Positions 26,172 to 35,204 of a stretch of DNA of 64,000 nucleotides are shown piece by piece. Positions within the stretch are counted from its first letter, which is position 1. Every line of letters starts with the position of its first letter. The notes beneath the pieces are model-generated. The model was not told the origin of the DNA and did no database searches. It saw nothing but the letters and a program-made list of their open reading frames with translations. Position numbers and translations under genes: made by a program. Source of the stretch: an uncultured Coriobacteriaceae bacterium (lineage in GTDB: Bacteria > Actinomycetota > Coriobacteriia > Coriobacteriales > Atopobiaceae); NCBI GenBank assembly GCA_902788705.1, contig CADALE010000014.1, forward strand, positions 1 through 64,000, given 5' to 3'.

Positions 26172-27254
26172 CTACTCCCCTTCCAGAATGGCCTTCAAGG
26201 CGCTGACCACGCTCTCATTCTCCTCGTGCGTGCCCACGGTAATGCGCAGGCACCCCTCCAGCCCCGGTGCGTAGCTGAAGTCGCGCACCAAGATGGAGTG
26301 CTCGTCGCGCAGGCGCTGCCGCACGACCGAGGCACGGTCGAGACGTACCAGCACAAAGTTAGCAGCGCTGGGCCAAACGGTCACCCCCTTGACACGAGAT
26401 AGACTCAACGCAAGCCGCTCACGCTCGGCAACGATGTCTGCCACCACCGGAACCAGCGCGTCGCGACTGCGCACGGCCGCCGTGGCGACGGACTGGCACA
26501 GCACGTCCACCGAGTAGATCTGGCGGATGGCCCCCAGCATGTCCACCACGGCAGGGTCTGCCACCAGGTAGCCACAGCGCAGCCCCGCCAGGCCAAAGGC
26601 CTTGGACAGGGTGCGCAGCACCATGAGGCGCGGATCCTGGGCCACCCACGGCACCACGCTCGTGCCCTCGGGAGCAAACTCTACATAGGCCTCGTCAACC
26701 AGCACGAGGGCATCGGTCTCGTCAAGCAGGCGCCGCACGAGGGCGTGGGGCACCACGTCACCCGTGGGGTTGTTGGGCGAGGTGAGGAACACCAAGGCGG
26801 CGTCCCGTGCGGCTGACACGAGGGCGTCGGCGTCGATGGACCAGTCGGCCCCATCGCGCCACACCGCCACGTGGCGGGTGTCGGTCATCTGCGCGAAGAG
26901 CGCGTACTCCGAGAAGTCCGGTGGGCAGGTTACCAGCGTGCGCCCCTCCCCGCCAAACGTGAACAGCAGGTTGAACAGCAGCTCGTCGCCACCGTTGCCC
27001 ACAATCACGCACTCGCGCGCCACGCCATGGCGCTGGGCTAGCACGTCGCGCAGGCCGTTTGCCATGGGGTCGGGATAGCGGTTGAGCGGGGCTGCGCAGG
27101 CATCGGCAAGCGCCTTGGCATACGAGGCCGGCATCGGGTGGGTGTTCTCGTTTGCCGAGAGGTTGATGCGGGTTGCCGAGAACGCGGGGTCGTAGGGCTC
27201 AAACCCCTGCAGGGCGCCACGGGCTCGCGACACGGCGTCAAGGGGGCCAGCCAT
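26172..27254 (-). CDS. hisC: histidinol-phosphate aminotransferase
   Basis: HisC converts imidazole-acetol phosphate to histidinol phosphate with PLP. The 360-aa enzyme has [13 protein letters not shown], the PLP-site stretches [10 protein letters not shown] and DEAYVEFA, Schiff-base Lys in [16 protein letters not shown] and the phosphate-binding Arg in CLRITVGT. The ATG at 27254 overlaps the hisD stop as TGATG; another ATG at 27257 is possible. GGGAGG precedes both. Confidence 0.94.
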   Translation of the reverse strand: MAGPLDAVSRARGALQGFEPYDPAFSATRINLSANENTHPMPASYAKALADACAAPLNRYPDPMANGLRDVLAQRHGVARECVIVGNGGDELLFNLLFTFGGEGRTLVTCPPDFSEYALFAQMTDTRHVAVWRDGADWSIDADALVSAARDAALVFLTSPNNPTGDVVPHALVRRLLDETDALVLVDEAYVEFAPEGTSVVPWVAQDPRLMVLRTLSKAFGLAGLRCGYLVADPAVVDMLGAIRQIYSVDVLCQSVATAAVRSRDALVPVVADIVAERERLALSLSRVKGVTVWPSAANFVLVRLDRASVVRQRLRDEHSILVRDFSYAPGLEGCLRITVGTHEENESVVSALKAILEGE

Positions 27255-28657
27255 CATGCCTCCCTCCCATATCCGGGCAGGTAGGCGATGCCGGGAGCCT
27301 CGAGGGCGCGGGGCCACGCGGTGGTCTGCGCCTCCTCGCAGGCGGCCATGGGATCGTCATAGCGCTCCTGCCCGTCCCCAAGCCGCAGGCGCATGCCCAC
27401 CGAGAGGGCATGCGCCCACAGCCCCTCTGCCTGGGCAAGGGTCTGCACCGCGGGGCCGTCCTTCGCCAGGCCCTCGCGCGTGTAGGAGATGACGCTCGAG
27501 CGCTTCTGGAAGTCGTACACGCCCAGCGGGTTGGAGAAGAGCGCGGTGCCGCCGGTAGGGAGGGTGTGGTTGGGACCAGCCACGTAGTCGCCCAGGGGCT
27601 CGGAGCTCCAAGGACCTACGAAGATGGCGCCCGCGTTCTGGATGCGGCCCAGAAGCGAGAAGGCGTCCTGGCAGTGCAGCTCGAGGTGCTCGGGGGCGAT
27701 GGTGTTGACGGCGTCGATGGCCACGTCGAGCGTCTCGCACGACACGATGACGCCGTGGTCGTCCAGCGAGGCGCGCGTCACGTCCTCGCGCGGGCTCTGC
27801 GAGACGAGGGCCTCGATGGCCTCTTGGACAGCCGAGGGCAGGCCCTCTGCGCAGGTGACGAGGAAGCAGGCGGCCATCGGGTCGTGCTCGGCCTGGGCCA
27901 TGAGGTCAGCCGCGACGATTGCCGGGTCGGCGCCAGCGTCGGCAAGGACGCACACCTCGGAGGGGCCGGCCACCATGTCGATGCCCACGTCACCCGACAC
28001 GTAGCGCTTCGCCGCAGCCACGTAGGCGTTGCCCGGCCCCACCACCTTGGCCACCTTGGGAATCGACTCGGTTCCGTAGGCGACGGCACCGATGGCCTGG
28101 GCACCGCCCACGGCGTACACCTCGTCCACCCCCGCGAGGGCCGCGGCGGCAAGCGTGTAGGCCGAGAGCGACCCGTCGCGCTGGGGCGGCGTGACCATCA
28201 CCACGCGCGGCACGCCCGCCACCTTGGCGGGAATCGTGTCCATGAGCACGGTGGAGGGATACTGCGCCCTTCCGCCCGGCACGTACACCGCAGCCGACGG
28301 CACCGGCGTCACCTTCACGCCCAGGATGGTGCCGTCGTCACGCGTGGTAAACCACGACTGCTCGCGCTCGCGCTCGTGGAACTCGCGAATCTGGCGCGCC
28401 GCCAGCCGCAGCGCCTCCAAGAACTCGGGGTCCACCAGGTCAAGCGCGCCGAGCACCACCTCGTCGGGCACGCGGAAGCTGTCAGGGCACGACCCGTCGA
28501 AGCGCAGGCAGTATTCGCGCACCGCGACGTCGCCACGCTCACGCACGTCATCCACGATCGCCTGGGCAGCCTCCATCACCTTGCGTTGCAGCGCCCCTCC
28601 CCGCTTAAGGTGCGCCTGCGTCAGCCGTTCGTCTCCACGAAGGGTCACGGTTCTCAT
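27254..28657 (-). CDS. hisD: histidinol dehydrogenase
   Basis: HisD does the last two oxidations to histidine with NAD+ and zinc. The 467-aa protein has YVPGGRAQYPST, GAQAIGAVAYGT, the GPGNAYV loop, VAGPSEV, and the APEHLELHC and GPNHTLPTGGTA motifs that hold zinc and catalytic residues. It is about 35 residues longer than most HisD, with a C-terminal tail after GMRLRLGDG. It starts 9 bp after the hisZG stop. Confidence 0.95.
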   Translation of the reverse strand: MRTVTLRGDERLTQAHLKRGGALQRKVMEAAQAIVDDVRERGDVAVREYCLRFDGSCPDSFRVPDEVVLGALDLVDPEFLEALRLAARQIREFHEREREQSWFTTRDDGTILGVKVTPVPSAAVYVPGGRAQYPSTVLMDTIPAKVAGVPRVVMVTPPQRDGSLSAYTLAAAALAGVDEVYAVGGAQAIGAVAYGTESIPKVAKVVGPGNAYVAAAKRYVSGDVGIDMVAGPSEVCVLADAGADPAIVAADLMAQAEHDPMAACFLVTCAEGLPSAVQEAIEALVSQSPREDVTRASLDDHGVIVSCETLDVAIDAVNTIAPEHLELHCQDAFSLLGRIQNAGAIFVGPWSSEPLGDYVAGPNHTLPTGGTALFSNPLGVYDFQKRSSVISYTREGLAKDGPAVQTLAQAEGLWAHALSVGMRLRLGDGQERYDDPMAACEEAQTTAWPRALEAPGIAYLPGYGREA

Positions 28658-28666
28658 GGAAGCCTC

Positions 28667-30325
28667 CTAACGGTCTTGCGCGACGGCGGCAAGGCGCGTC
28701 GCGAGGTCTCGGATGCGGGGGTCGGAACGATAGGCGGCCGGCCCCGCAAAGAAGCGCGCGCCGCACTCCATCACGTCGTCAACGATGACGAGGTCGTTCT
28801 GCCTAAGCGTGGCCCCGGTCTCGGTGATGTCCACGATTCGGTCGCACATGCCCACGATGGGGCCTAGCTCGATGTTGCCGTGCAGCTGCACGATGTCCAC
28901 CTGCTGGCCCTTGCCCTCGTAGTAGGCCGTGGTGATGCGGGGGTACTTGGTGGCCACCCGCACCGTGCCACGCCACGCGTAGGCCTCGTCGGCACTGCCC
29001 TCGGCCCAAGCGGGCTCGGCCACCACGAAGCGGCAGGAGCCAAACCCCAGGTCGACGAGCTGCATCACGTCGACGTCGGCCTCGATGATGGAGTCCGAAC
29101 CGCAGATGCCGCAGTCGGCACCTCCGTGCGCCACGAAGGCCGGGGCGTCCTGGGCGCGCACGATCACGTACTCCACACCCTCGGCCGGCACGATCAGCCT
29201 GCGGCCAAGGTTGGAGAGCTCGTCCACGGGAAGGCCGGCGGCGCCCAAGGCGTTGACGCAGTCCTTGAAGAGGGCCCCCTTGGGCACGGCGATGCGCAGC
29301 GGGCGCTCGGCGTGGCGCACCTTGCGCGCCACCACGCCCGACTCGCCCTGCTCGCCCAGCACCTCCTGCAGGCGCTCGAGGGGAAGCATGAAGCCGCACG
29401 CAGCCGTAGAGCGCAGGCCGTAGTTGGCAAGCACCGCGTCATAACGACCGCCCGACGCCACGGCGGCCGTAATGCCCTCGGCATAGCCCTTGAACACGGT
29501 GCCCGTGTAGTAGTCGAAGGAGTTGATGACCGAGAAGTCAAACTTGAGACGGCCGGAGGCCACGAGCTTCGGCAGGGCCCTTACGAGCGAGCGCAGGTCG
29601 GCCGTGCCTTGGGACGCCTCGCCCACGCCAGCCGAGGCAAGCAGCTCCTCAAGCTGGTCGAGCACCTCGATGCCACCCGCAAGGCGAGGAAGCCGCTTGA
29701 CGGCCTGGGCCGCCTGGGCGGGCATGTCCTGGGAATCGACCAGCTCGTCCAGGCCCACGAGGTCGGACCCGTGCACGAGGGCGAGGGCACGCTCCGCAAA
29801 CGCCTGGCTAGGCGAGCAGCACGCCAGCAGCATGGTAAGGGGCACCACCGAGCCGCACACGATGGACCAGTGCGGCACCTCGAGGGCATCCAGCACCTCG
29901 GCCAGAAGGCCCACCACCTCGGCGTCGCCCTGCACGCCGTCGCCGCCCACCAGCTCGACGCCCAGCTGGGTAAACTGGCGTGGCTGTCCCGCGAGCGTCG
30001 ACTCCTCACGGGCAACCGAGGCATGGTAGCGCAGGCGCAGCGGCAGGGGCTCACCTGCCATGCGGGTGGACACCATGCGCGCGATGGCCAGCGTGATGTC
30101 GGGTCGCAACACCAGCAGTCCGCCGTCGGAGTCAAAGAGGCGGAAGGGCGATGGCGGCACGTGTCCGCCCTGCTCAAGGGAGGGGTGCGCCTCTACCATG
30201 GGGGTCTCGACCGGCTGATAGCCATGGGCGGCAAAGCATGCCTTGACCTGCTCTGATATGCGCTCCCGCGCCTCGGCCTCCCTGGGGAGTATGTCCCTGA
30301 ACCCTCGTGGCGTACCTACCAACAC
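28667..30325 (-). CDS. hisZG: fused HisZ-HisG, ATP phosphoribosyltransferase with regulatory subunit
   Basis: A 552-aa fusion that starts the his pathway (ATP + PRPP to PR-ATP). Residues 1 to about 335 are HisZ, a class II histidyl-tRNA-synthetase-like subunit: TPRGFRDILPREAEAR, VLRPDITLAIAR, FDYYTGTVFKGY and ASGGRYD. Residues about 340-552 are a short-form HisG catalytic domain: LRIAVPKGALFKD, RAQDAPAFVAHGGAD, ATKYPRITTAYY, and the PRPP loop region DITETGATLRQN. In most bacteria HisZ and HisG(S) are separate chains forming a hetero-octamer. I chose GTG at 30325 because GAGGGGG lies just before it and the product then starts MLVGTPRG; an ATG at 30340 lacks a ribosome site. Confidence 0.9.
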   Translation of the reverse strand: MLVGTPRGFRDILPREAEARERISEQVKACFAAHGYQPVETPMVEAHPSLEQGGHVPPSPFRLFDSDGGLLVLRPDITLAIARMVSTRMAGEPLPLRLRYHASVAREESTLAGQPRQFTQLGVELVGGDGVQGDAEVVGLLAEVLDALEVPHWSIVCGSVVPLTMLLACCSPSQAFAERALALVHGSDLVGLDELVDSQDMPAQAAQAVKRLPRLAGGIEVLDQLEELLASAGVGEASQGTADLRSLVRALPKLVASGRLKFDFSVINSFDYYTGTVFKGYAEGITAAVASGGRYDAVLANYGLRSTAACGFMLPLERLQEVLGEQGESGVVARKVRHAERPLRIAVPKGALFKDCVNALGAAGLPVDELSNLGRRLIVPAEGVEYVIVRAQDAPAFVAHGGADCGICGSDSIIEADVDVMQLVDLGFGSCRFVVAEPAWAEGSADEAYAWRGTVRVATKYPRITTAYYEGKGQQVDIVQLHGNIELGPIVGMCDRIVDITETGATLRQNDLVIVDDVMECGARFFAGPAAYRSDPRIRDLATRLAAVAQDR

Positions 30326-30347
30326 GGCGCCCCCTCTCATAGAACGT

Positions 30348-30381
30348 GGGACGCTACTTTAGCACACTAAAGTAGCGTCCC
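30348..30381. repeat. perfect 15-bp inverted repeat between murJ and hisZG
   Basis: GGGACGCTACTTTAG (30348-30362), loop CACA, then its exact complement (30367-30381). It sits 22 bp upstream of the hisZG start and 40 bp past murJ. It has no U-tract, so it may be a murJ terminator of unusual form, an operator, or a leader hairpin. A TATACG at 30398-30403 (minus) could be a -10 for the his operon. Confidence 0.7.
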
Positions 30382-30421
30382 CTTCTCACCACAAAAACGT
30401 ATACACGCCCGAAACAAGGCG

Positions 30422-32077
30422 TCAGCGACGACGGAAACGCGCCACTATTGATGAGAGGGCAGCCGCTTCGGGCATGCGCAGGAGGGCGGCAAGGCCGTAG
30501 GTGACGATGAGCGCCGGCACGCCTCCAGCCACGGTGCGAACAAGCGCGCGCATGACCGAGCCGTCAATGGGACCGGACACCGCGGCAAACGCCTGCAGGA
30601 TGGCCCAGCCGGCAGCTGCACCAGCGCATCCCACGAGGAGCGACCGCAAGAAGCCTCCCAGCATCGAGCGGATGCCCAGCGGCCCCAAGTCGCGCCGCAG
30701 CGCCACGAACAGGATCACGTCGAACACCAAGTAGAAGATGGTGGAAGTAAAGGGCACGAACCAGAGGCCGAAGTAGGGCGTGAGGGTTTGCAGCAACACC
30801 ACCTGCACGAGCGATCCCACGATGGTACCGATGGCATAGAGGCCCATCTTGCGCGTGGCCGAGCACACCTTCTGCAGGTACATGCCCACGCCATACACCG
30901 TGAGCGACGGCACGCGGCCACACAGGTACACCGCGGCCAGCGTCAGCGCGTCAGCCTCCACGTTGCCAAAGGTGTCGATGGTAAGCAGCGGCTCGGCAAA
31001 CACCACCAGGTAGAACGAGAAGGGCACCAGGAAGAAGAGGATGCGTGAGGTACCCGTGGCCACCGTGGTGCGGAACGACCCCATGTCGCCCTGCGCGTAG
31101 TAGTCGGAGAGCTCGGTGAACAGGGCTGTGGTGACGGGCACCGCCAGAACCGAGTACGGCAGGATGAACCAGAGGTGGGCATAGTAGGCAAGCGACGCGC
31201 CGATGGCCGTGACCGACAGCACGGCGCTGGTCTGGAACGAGCTGGTGACGAACGCCGCCACCAGCGTGACGATGGAGGGCACGCCAATTTGCAGGGTGTC
31301 CTTGAGGGCAGGGTCAGACAGGTCGATGTGCCAGCGAAGGCGCACGCCATGCCGGTGCATGGGCGGAATCTGCAGCAGCACCTGCACCAGCACGCCCAAC
31401 GGATTGCCAAGGGCAAGGATTACCAGCGCAAGCGTGGGATTGGATTCCGACAGCAGGCCGTAGCCAAGGAACGAGGCCGTGACCACCAGGTTGTTGAAGA
31501 TGGGGGCTGCGTAGCTCCAGAGGTAGTCGCGCTCGGCGTTGACCACGCCCGAGAAGATGGTGGACAGCGCATAGAGCACGATCTCGATGGCAAAGAAGCG
31601 GAAGAACCAAGTGGCCCTGTCGAAGTCGAACTCGTCGGTGGCGCTGAACGACTGCGTCCAGATGATCTGCGCCGCAAACACCACGGACACGAGCGTGATG
31701 ATGCCGGTAAGCACTACCACGATGGACACGAGGTTGGACGCGTAGTCGTTGGCGCCCTTGGTGCCCAGCCGCTTCTTCACCGAGACGTACACCGGCAGGA
31801 AGGCCGTGACCAGCATGCCGGCCGTGACCAGTTCGTATATCTGCGTGGGAAGGTTGTTGGCCACCTCGTAGCAGCTTGCCAGGACGGTGGCGCCGATGGC
31901 CCAGGCCTGCGCGAACGTGCGCACGAAGCCGGTTATGCGGCTTACCACCACCAAGACGCTCATGAGCGCCGTCGACTGCGAGATGCCGCCCGAAGGCGCA
32001 GGAGCCTCGTCCGCCTGCTGCCCGCCCGTATCCGCAAGGGCCTCCTGGCGCGTGAGGCTCATGTCCTTGTCTGCCAT
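30422..32077 (-). CDS. murJ: lipid II flippase MurJ
   Basis: A 551-aa MATE-like flippase that moves lipid II across the membrane for peptidoglycan synthesis. The N-terminal cytoplasmic tail is followed by about 14 hydrophobic helices. MviN/MurJ stretches are SRITGFVRTFAQAWAIG, ANNLPTQIYELVTAGML, ATRKMGLYAIGTIVG and ALFTELSDYYAQGD. The ATG at 32077 follows AGGAGGC and lies 15 bp after uvrA, so it may share the uvrA transcript. Confidence 0.93.
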   Translation of the reverse strand: MADKDMSLTRQEALADTGGQQADEAPAPSGGISQSTALMSVLVVVSRITGFVRTFAQAWAIGATVLASCYEVANNLPTQIYELVTAGMLVTAFLPVYVSVKKRLGTKGANDYASNLVSIVVVLTGIITLVSVVFAAQIIWTQSFSATDEFDFDRATWFFRFFAIEIVLYALSTIFSGVVNAERDYLWSYAAPIFNNLVVTASFLGYGLLSESNPTLALVILALGNPLGVLVQVLLQIPPMHRHGVRLRWHIDLSDPALKDTLQIGVPSIVTLVAAFVTSSFQTSAVLSVTAIGASLAYYAHLWFILPYSVLAVPVTTALFTELSDYYAQGDMGSFRTTVATGTSRILFFLVPFSFYLVVFAEPLLTIDTFGNVEADALTLAAVYLCGRVPSLTVYGVGMYLQKVCSATRKMGLYAIGTIVGSLVQVVLLQTLTPYFGLWFVPFTSTIFYLVFDVILFVALRRDLGPLGIRSMLGGFLRSLLVGCAGAAAGWAILQAFAAVSGPIDGSVMRALVRTVAGGVPALIVTYGLAALLRMPEAAALSSIVARFRRR

Positions 32078-32092
32078 GCTCGCCTCCTGTTC

Positions 32093-34969
32093 CTAGGCCA
32101 GCTCTGCCATGCGCGCGCGGTCGCGTTCGAGAATGCGCCCGAGGTAGCGGCCCGTATAGCTGCCTTCCACCTTGGCCACCTGCTCGGGCGTGCCATACGC
32201 CACGATGCTGCCTCCGCCGTCGCCGCCCTCGGGACCGAGGTCGATCACGCGGTCGGCAACCTTGATGACGTCAAGGTTGTGCTCGATGACCAGCACCGTG
32301 TTGCCGGCATCCACCAGCTTGCTCAGCACCTCGACGAGCTGGCGCACGTCGTCGAAGTGCAGGCCGGTGGTGGGCTCGTCCAGGATGTAGAACGTGCGCC
32401 CCGTCTGCTGGCGGTGAAGCTCCTTGGCAAGCTTCACGCGCTGCGCCTCGCCACCCGAGAGGGTGGTGGCCGGCTGGCCGAGGTGGATGTAGCCCAGGCC
32501 CACGTCGTACAGCGTCTGCAGCTTGTTCTTGATGCGCGGCACGTTGGCAAAGAAGGCCAGGGCCTCCGTGACCGTCATGTCCAGCACGTCCGAGATGGTG
32601 CGGTCGTGGTAGGTTACCTCCAGCGTCTCGCGGTTGTAGCGCTTGCCGTGACACACCTCGCAGGGCACGTAGATGTCGGGCAGGAAGTTCATCTCTATCT
32701 TTATCTGGCCGTCGCCCTTGCATGCCTCGCAGCGGCCGCCGCTCACGTTGAACGAGAAGCGGCCGGGGCTGTAGCCGCGAGCGCGGCTCTCGGGCACGCT
32801 GGCAAACAGTGCCCGGAGGTCGTCCCACAGGCCGATGTAGGTGGCCGGGTTGGACCGTGGGGTACGACCGATGGGGCTTTGGTCGATGTCGATCACCTTG
32901 TCGATCTGCTCCACGCCCTCAAGCTTTTTGTACGGCCCCACCATGCGCTTGGACCGGTGCACCGCGTTGGTGAGCGCCGGGGCGATGGTGTCGGTGACCA
33001 AGCTGGACTTGCCCGAGCCGGACACGCCCGTGACCACGGTGAACGTGCCGAACTCGATCTTGGCCGTCACGTTCTTGAGGTTGTTTGCCGACGCCCCGCG
33101 GATGACGAGCGCGCCACGGCCGGGCTTGCGCCGCGTGGCGGGAACCTCCACCATGCGCTTGCCCGTAAGGTAGGCACCCGTGAGCGAGTCGGGGTTGCCC
33201 TCAATCTGGGCCGGCGTGCCGGCGGCCACGATGCCGCCACCGCGCTCGCCCGCGCCCGGGCCCATGTCTATCACGTAGTCGGCCGCGCGGATGGTGTCCT
33301 CGTCGTGCTCGACCACGATGACGGTGTTGCCCTGGTCGCGCAGGCGCTTGAGGGTGTCGATGAGGCGGTCGTTGTCGCGCTGGTGCAGGCCGATGGACGG
33401 CTCGTCAAGGATGTACAGCACGCCCATCAGGCCAGCGCCAATCTGCGTGGCGAGGCGGATGCGCTGGGCCTCGCCACCCGAGAGCGTGGCGGCGGCGCGG
33501 GAGAGCGTGAGGTAGTCAAGTCCCACGTTTACCATGAAGCGCAGGCGCGACACGATCTCCTTCACGATGGCGGCACCGATGAGGTGCTGGCGCTCGGTAA
33601 GCTGCAGGTGCTCGAAGAAGTCGAGGCAGGAGCGGCACGAGAGGTCGCACACCTCCTGGATGTTCTTGTCGCCCACCGTCACGGCCAGGTACTCGGGCTT
33701 GAGGCGCGCGCCATGGCAGGTGGGGCATGGCACCTCGCGGATATACTTCTCGAGGTGCACCTTCATGGTGTCTGACGTGGTCTCCTGGTACTTCTCGAAC
33801 AGCACCGAGCGAACGCCCGCGAAGGTGGTGAACCAGTGCGTGTCGCGTCCGTCGCGCGTGCGGTAGTCAACCCGCACCTTGGTGCTGCCCAGGCCGTCAA
33901 GCAGGCCATCCTGCACCTTCTTAGGCAGCTTCTCCCACGGGGTGTCGGGGTCGGCACCCAGATGACGGCACACGGCAGCAAGCACCTGGGGATAGTAGTT
34001 GGAGTGCCCGAAGATGGAGCCAAAGACGCCCTGCGCAACCGACAGCGACGGGTCCTCGATGAGCGCCTGGGCATCCACGATGCGCCGCGTGCCGATGCCG
34101 TCGCAGTCGGGACAGGCACCATATGGCGCGTTGAAGGAGAAGTCGCGGGGCTGCAGGTCGTCGATGGAGTGGCCATGCTCGGGGCAGGCCAGGGCCAACG
34201 AGTACTGCAGCAGCTCTTCGGGGTGGCCCTCGGGGTCGTCCCGGTCGGGCAGGAGGTAGAAGCCCACGCGCCCGGATGCCAGCTTGGTGGCCTGCTCGAC
34301 GGCCTCGGCGATGCGACCCAGGCTGTTGCGGCGCACCACGATGCGGTCCACCACCACCTCGATGGAATGCTTGAAGTTCTTGGGAAGGCGAATCTCCTCG
34401 TCGCCCAGCTCGCGCACCTCTCCGTCGATGCGCACACGGCTGAAGCCCTCGCGGCGCAGGTCGTCGAAGAGCTTGGTGTACTCGCCCTTGCGCCCCAGCA
34501 CCACAGGGGCAAGCACGTAGGCGCGCCTGCCCTCGGCATGGGCCAGCACCTTGTCGGCCACCTGGTCGGTGGTCTGGCGCTCGATGGGCCGCCCGCACTC
34601 GGGGCAGTGCGGCGTGCCAATGCGCGCGTACAGCAGGCGCAGGTAGTCGTATATCTCGGTAACCGTGCCTACGGTTGAGCGGGGGTTGCGGCTGGTGGTC
34701 TTCTGGTCGATGGACACCGCCGGCGACAGGCCGTCGATGGAGTCGAGGTCGGGCTTGTCCATCTGCCCCAGGAACATGCGCGCGTAGCTGGAGAGGCTCT
34801 CCACGTAGCGGCGCTGCCCCTCGGCATAGATGGTGTCGAAGGCAAGGCTTGACTTGCCCGAGCCCGAGAGGCCCGTGATGACCACCAGGCGGTCGCGGGG
34901 TATCTGTACGTCGATATCGCGCAGGTTGTGCTCGCGCGCACCACGGATGACGATGGAGTCGGATGCCAT
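32093..34969 (-). CDS. uvrA: excinuclease ABC subunit A
   Basis: UvrA is the damage-sensing ATPase of nucleotide excision repair. The 958-aa protein has two ABC modules: Walker A GLSGSGKSSLAFDT and GVSGSGKSSL, signatures LSGGEAQRIRLA and LSGGEAQRVKLA, and zinc modules CPECG...CPTC and CEACKGDG...CEVCHG. The ATG at 34969 begins MASDSIVIRGAREHNL; the ribosome site (GGAGG) is 11 nt away, rather far. A LexA-like site lies upstream. Confidence 0.97.
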   Translation of the reverse strand: MASDSIVIRGAREHNLRDIDVQIPRDRLVVITGLSGSGKSSLAFDTIYAEGQRRYVESLSSYARMFLGQMDKPDLDSIDGLSPAVSIDQKTTSRNPRSTVGTVTEIYDYLRLLYARIGTPHCPECGRPIERQTTDQVADKVLAHAEGRRAYVLAPVVLGRKGEYTKLFDDLRREGFSRVRIDGEVRELGDEEIRLPKNFKHSIEVVVDRIVVRRNSLGRIAEAVEQATKLASGRVGFYLLPDRDDPEGHPEELLQYSLALACPEHGHSIDDLQPRDFSFNAPYGACPDCDGIGTRRIVDAQALIEDPSLSVAQGVFGSIFGHSNYYPQVLAAVCRHLGADPDTPWEKLPKKVQDGLLDGLGSTKVRVDYRTRDGRDTHWFTTFAGVRSVLFEKYQETTSDTMKVHLEKYIREVPCPTCHGARLKPEYLAVTVGDKNIQEVCDLSCRSCLDFFEHLQLTERQHLIGAAIVKEIVSRLRFMVNVGLDYLTLSRAAATLSGGEAQRIRLATQIGAGLMGVLYILDEPSIGLHQRDNDRLIDTLKRLRDQGNTVIVVEHDEDTIRAADYVIDMGPGAGERGGGIVAAGTPAQIEGNPDSLTGAYLTGKRMVEVPATRRKPGRGALVIRGASANNLKNVTAKIEFGTFTVVTGVSGSGKSSLVTDTIAPALTNAVHRSKRMVGPYKKLEGVEQIDKVIDIDQSPIGRTPRSNPATYIGLWDDLRALFASVPESRARGYSPGRFSFNVSGGRCEACKGDGQIKIEMNFLPDIYVPCEVCHGKRYNRETLEVTYHDRTISDVLDMTVTEALAFFANVPRIKNKLQTLYDVGLGYIHLGQPATTLSGGEAQRVKLAKELHRQQTGRTFYILDEPTTGLHFDDVRQLVEVLSKLVDAGNTVLVIEHNLDVIKVADRVIDLGPEGGDGGGSIVAYGTPEQVAKVEGSYTGRYLGRILERDRARMAELA

Positions 34970-35008
34970 GGGTGTCAGTTCCTCCCGTCCAAAATGTCGT
35001 GACCTTTT

Positions 35009-35039
35009 AGTATAGTCGAGATGAGAGAAACACATGTTC
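35009..35039 (-). promoter_or_regulatory. uvrA promoter -10 (TATACT) with overlapping LexA-like operator
   Basis: On the minus strand, TATACT at 35009-35014 makes a good -10, about 40 bp from the ATG. At 35028-35039 the sequence is GAACATGTGTTT, matching the actinobacterial/Bacillus LexA core GAACnnnnGTTC at 7 of 8 positions and covering the -35 region. SOS control is expected for uvrA. Confidence 0.55.
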
Positions 35040-35081
35040 TAATCAGAGGGCATCACAGGCCTTGCAAAACGTGTTCGAGGG

Positions 35082-35098
35082 CGATACTGATAGTATCG
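35082..35098. promoter_or_regulatory. 17-bp palindrome upstream of the TIR-TPR gene
   Basis: CGATACT-GAT-AGTATCG is a perfect 7-bp inverted repeat with a 3-nt centre, in an A/T-richer gap. It lies 107 bp upstream of the gene at 35205. TTGCAA at 35061-35066 could be a -35, which would place the palindrome on the -10. It is a candidate operator. Confidence 0.45.
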
Positions 35099-35204
35099 AG
35101 GGAATAAAAAAGGGGCCAAGTCTGCCGCCTACGGCATCCGTGTCACAATCCGGGGCAGTAACAGCCCACTTTCCACCCGATGCACGTCGAGAGATGGGGC
35201 AAGG

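Noticed and set aside
30326..30421. T-box or histidine attenuator leader for the his operon
   Set aside because: The gap is under 100 bp, with no His-codon leader peptide, no T-box motif and no U-tract after the hairpin.
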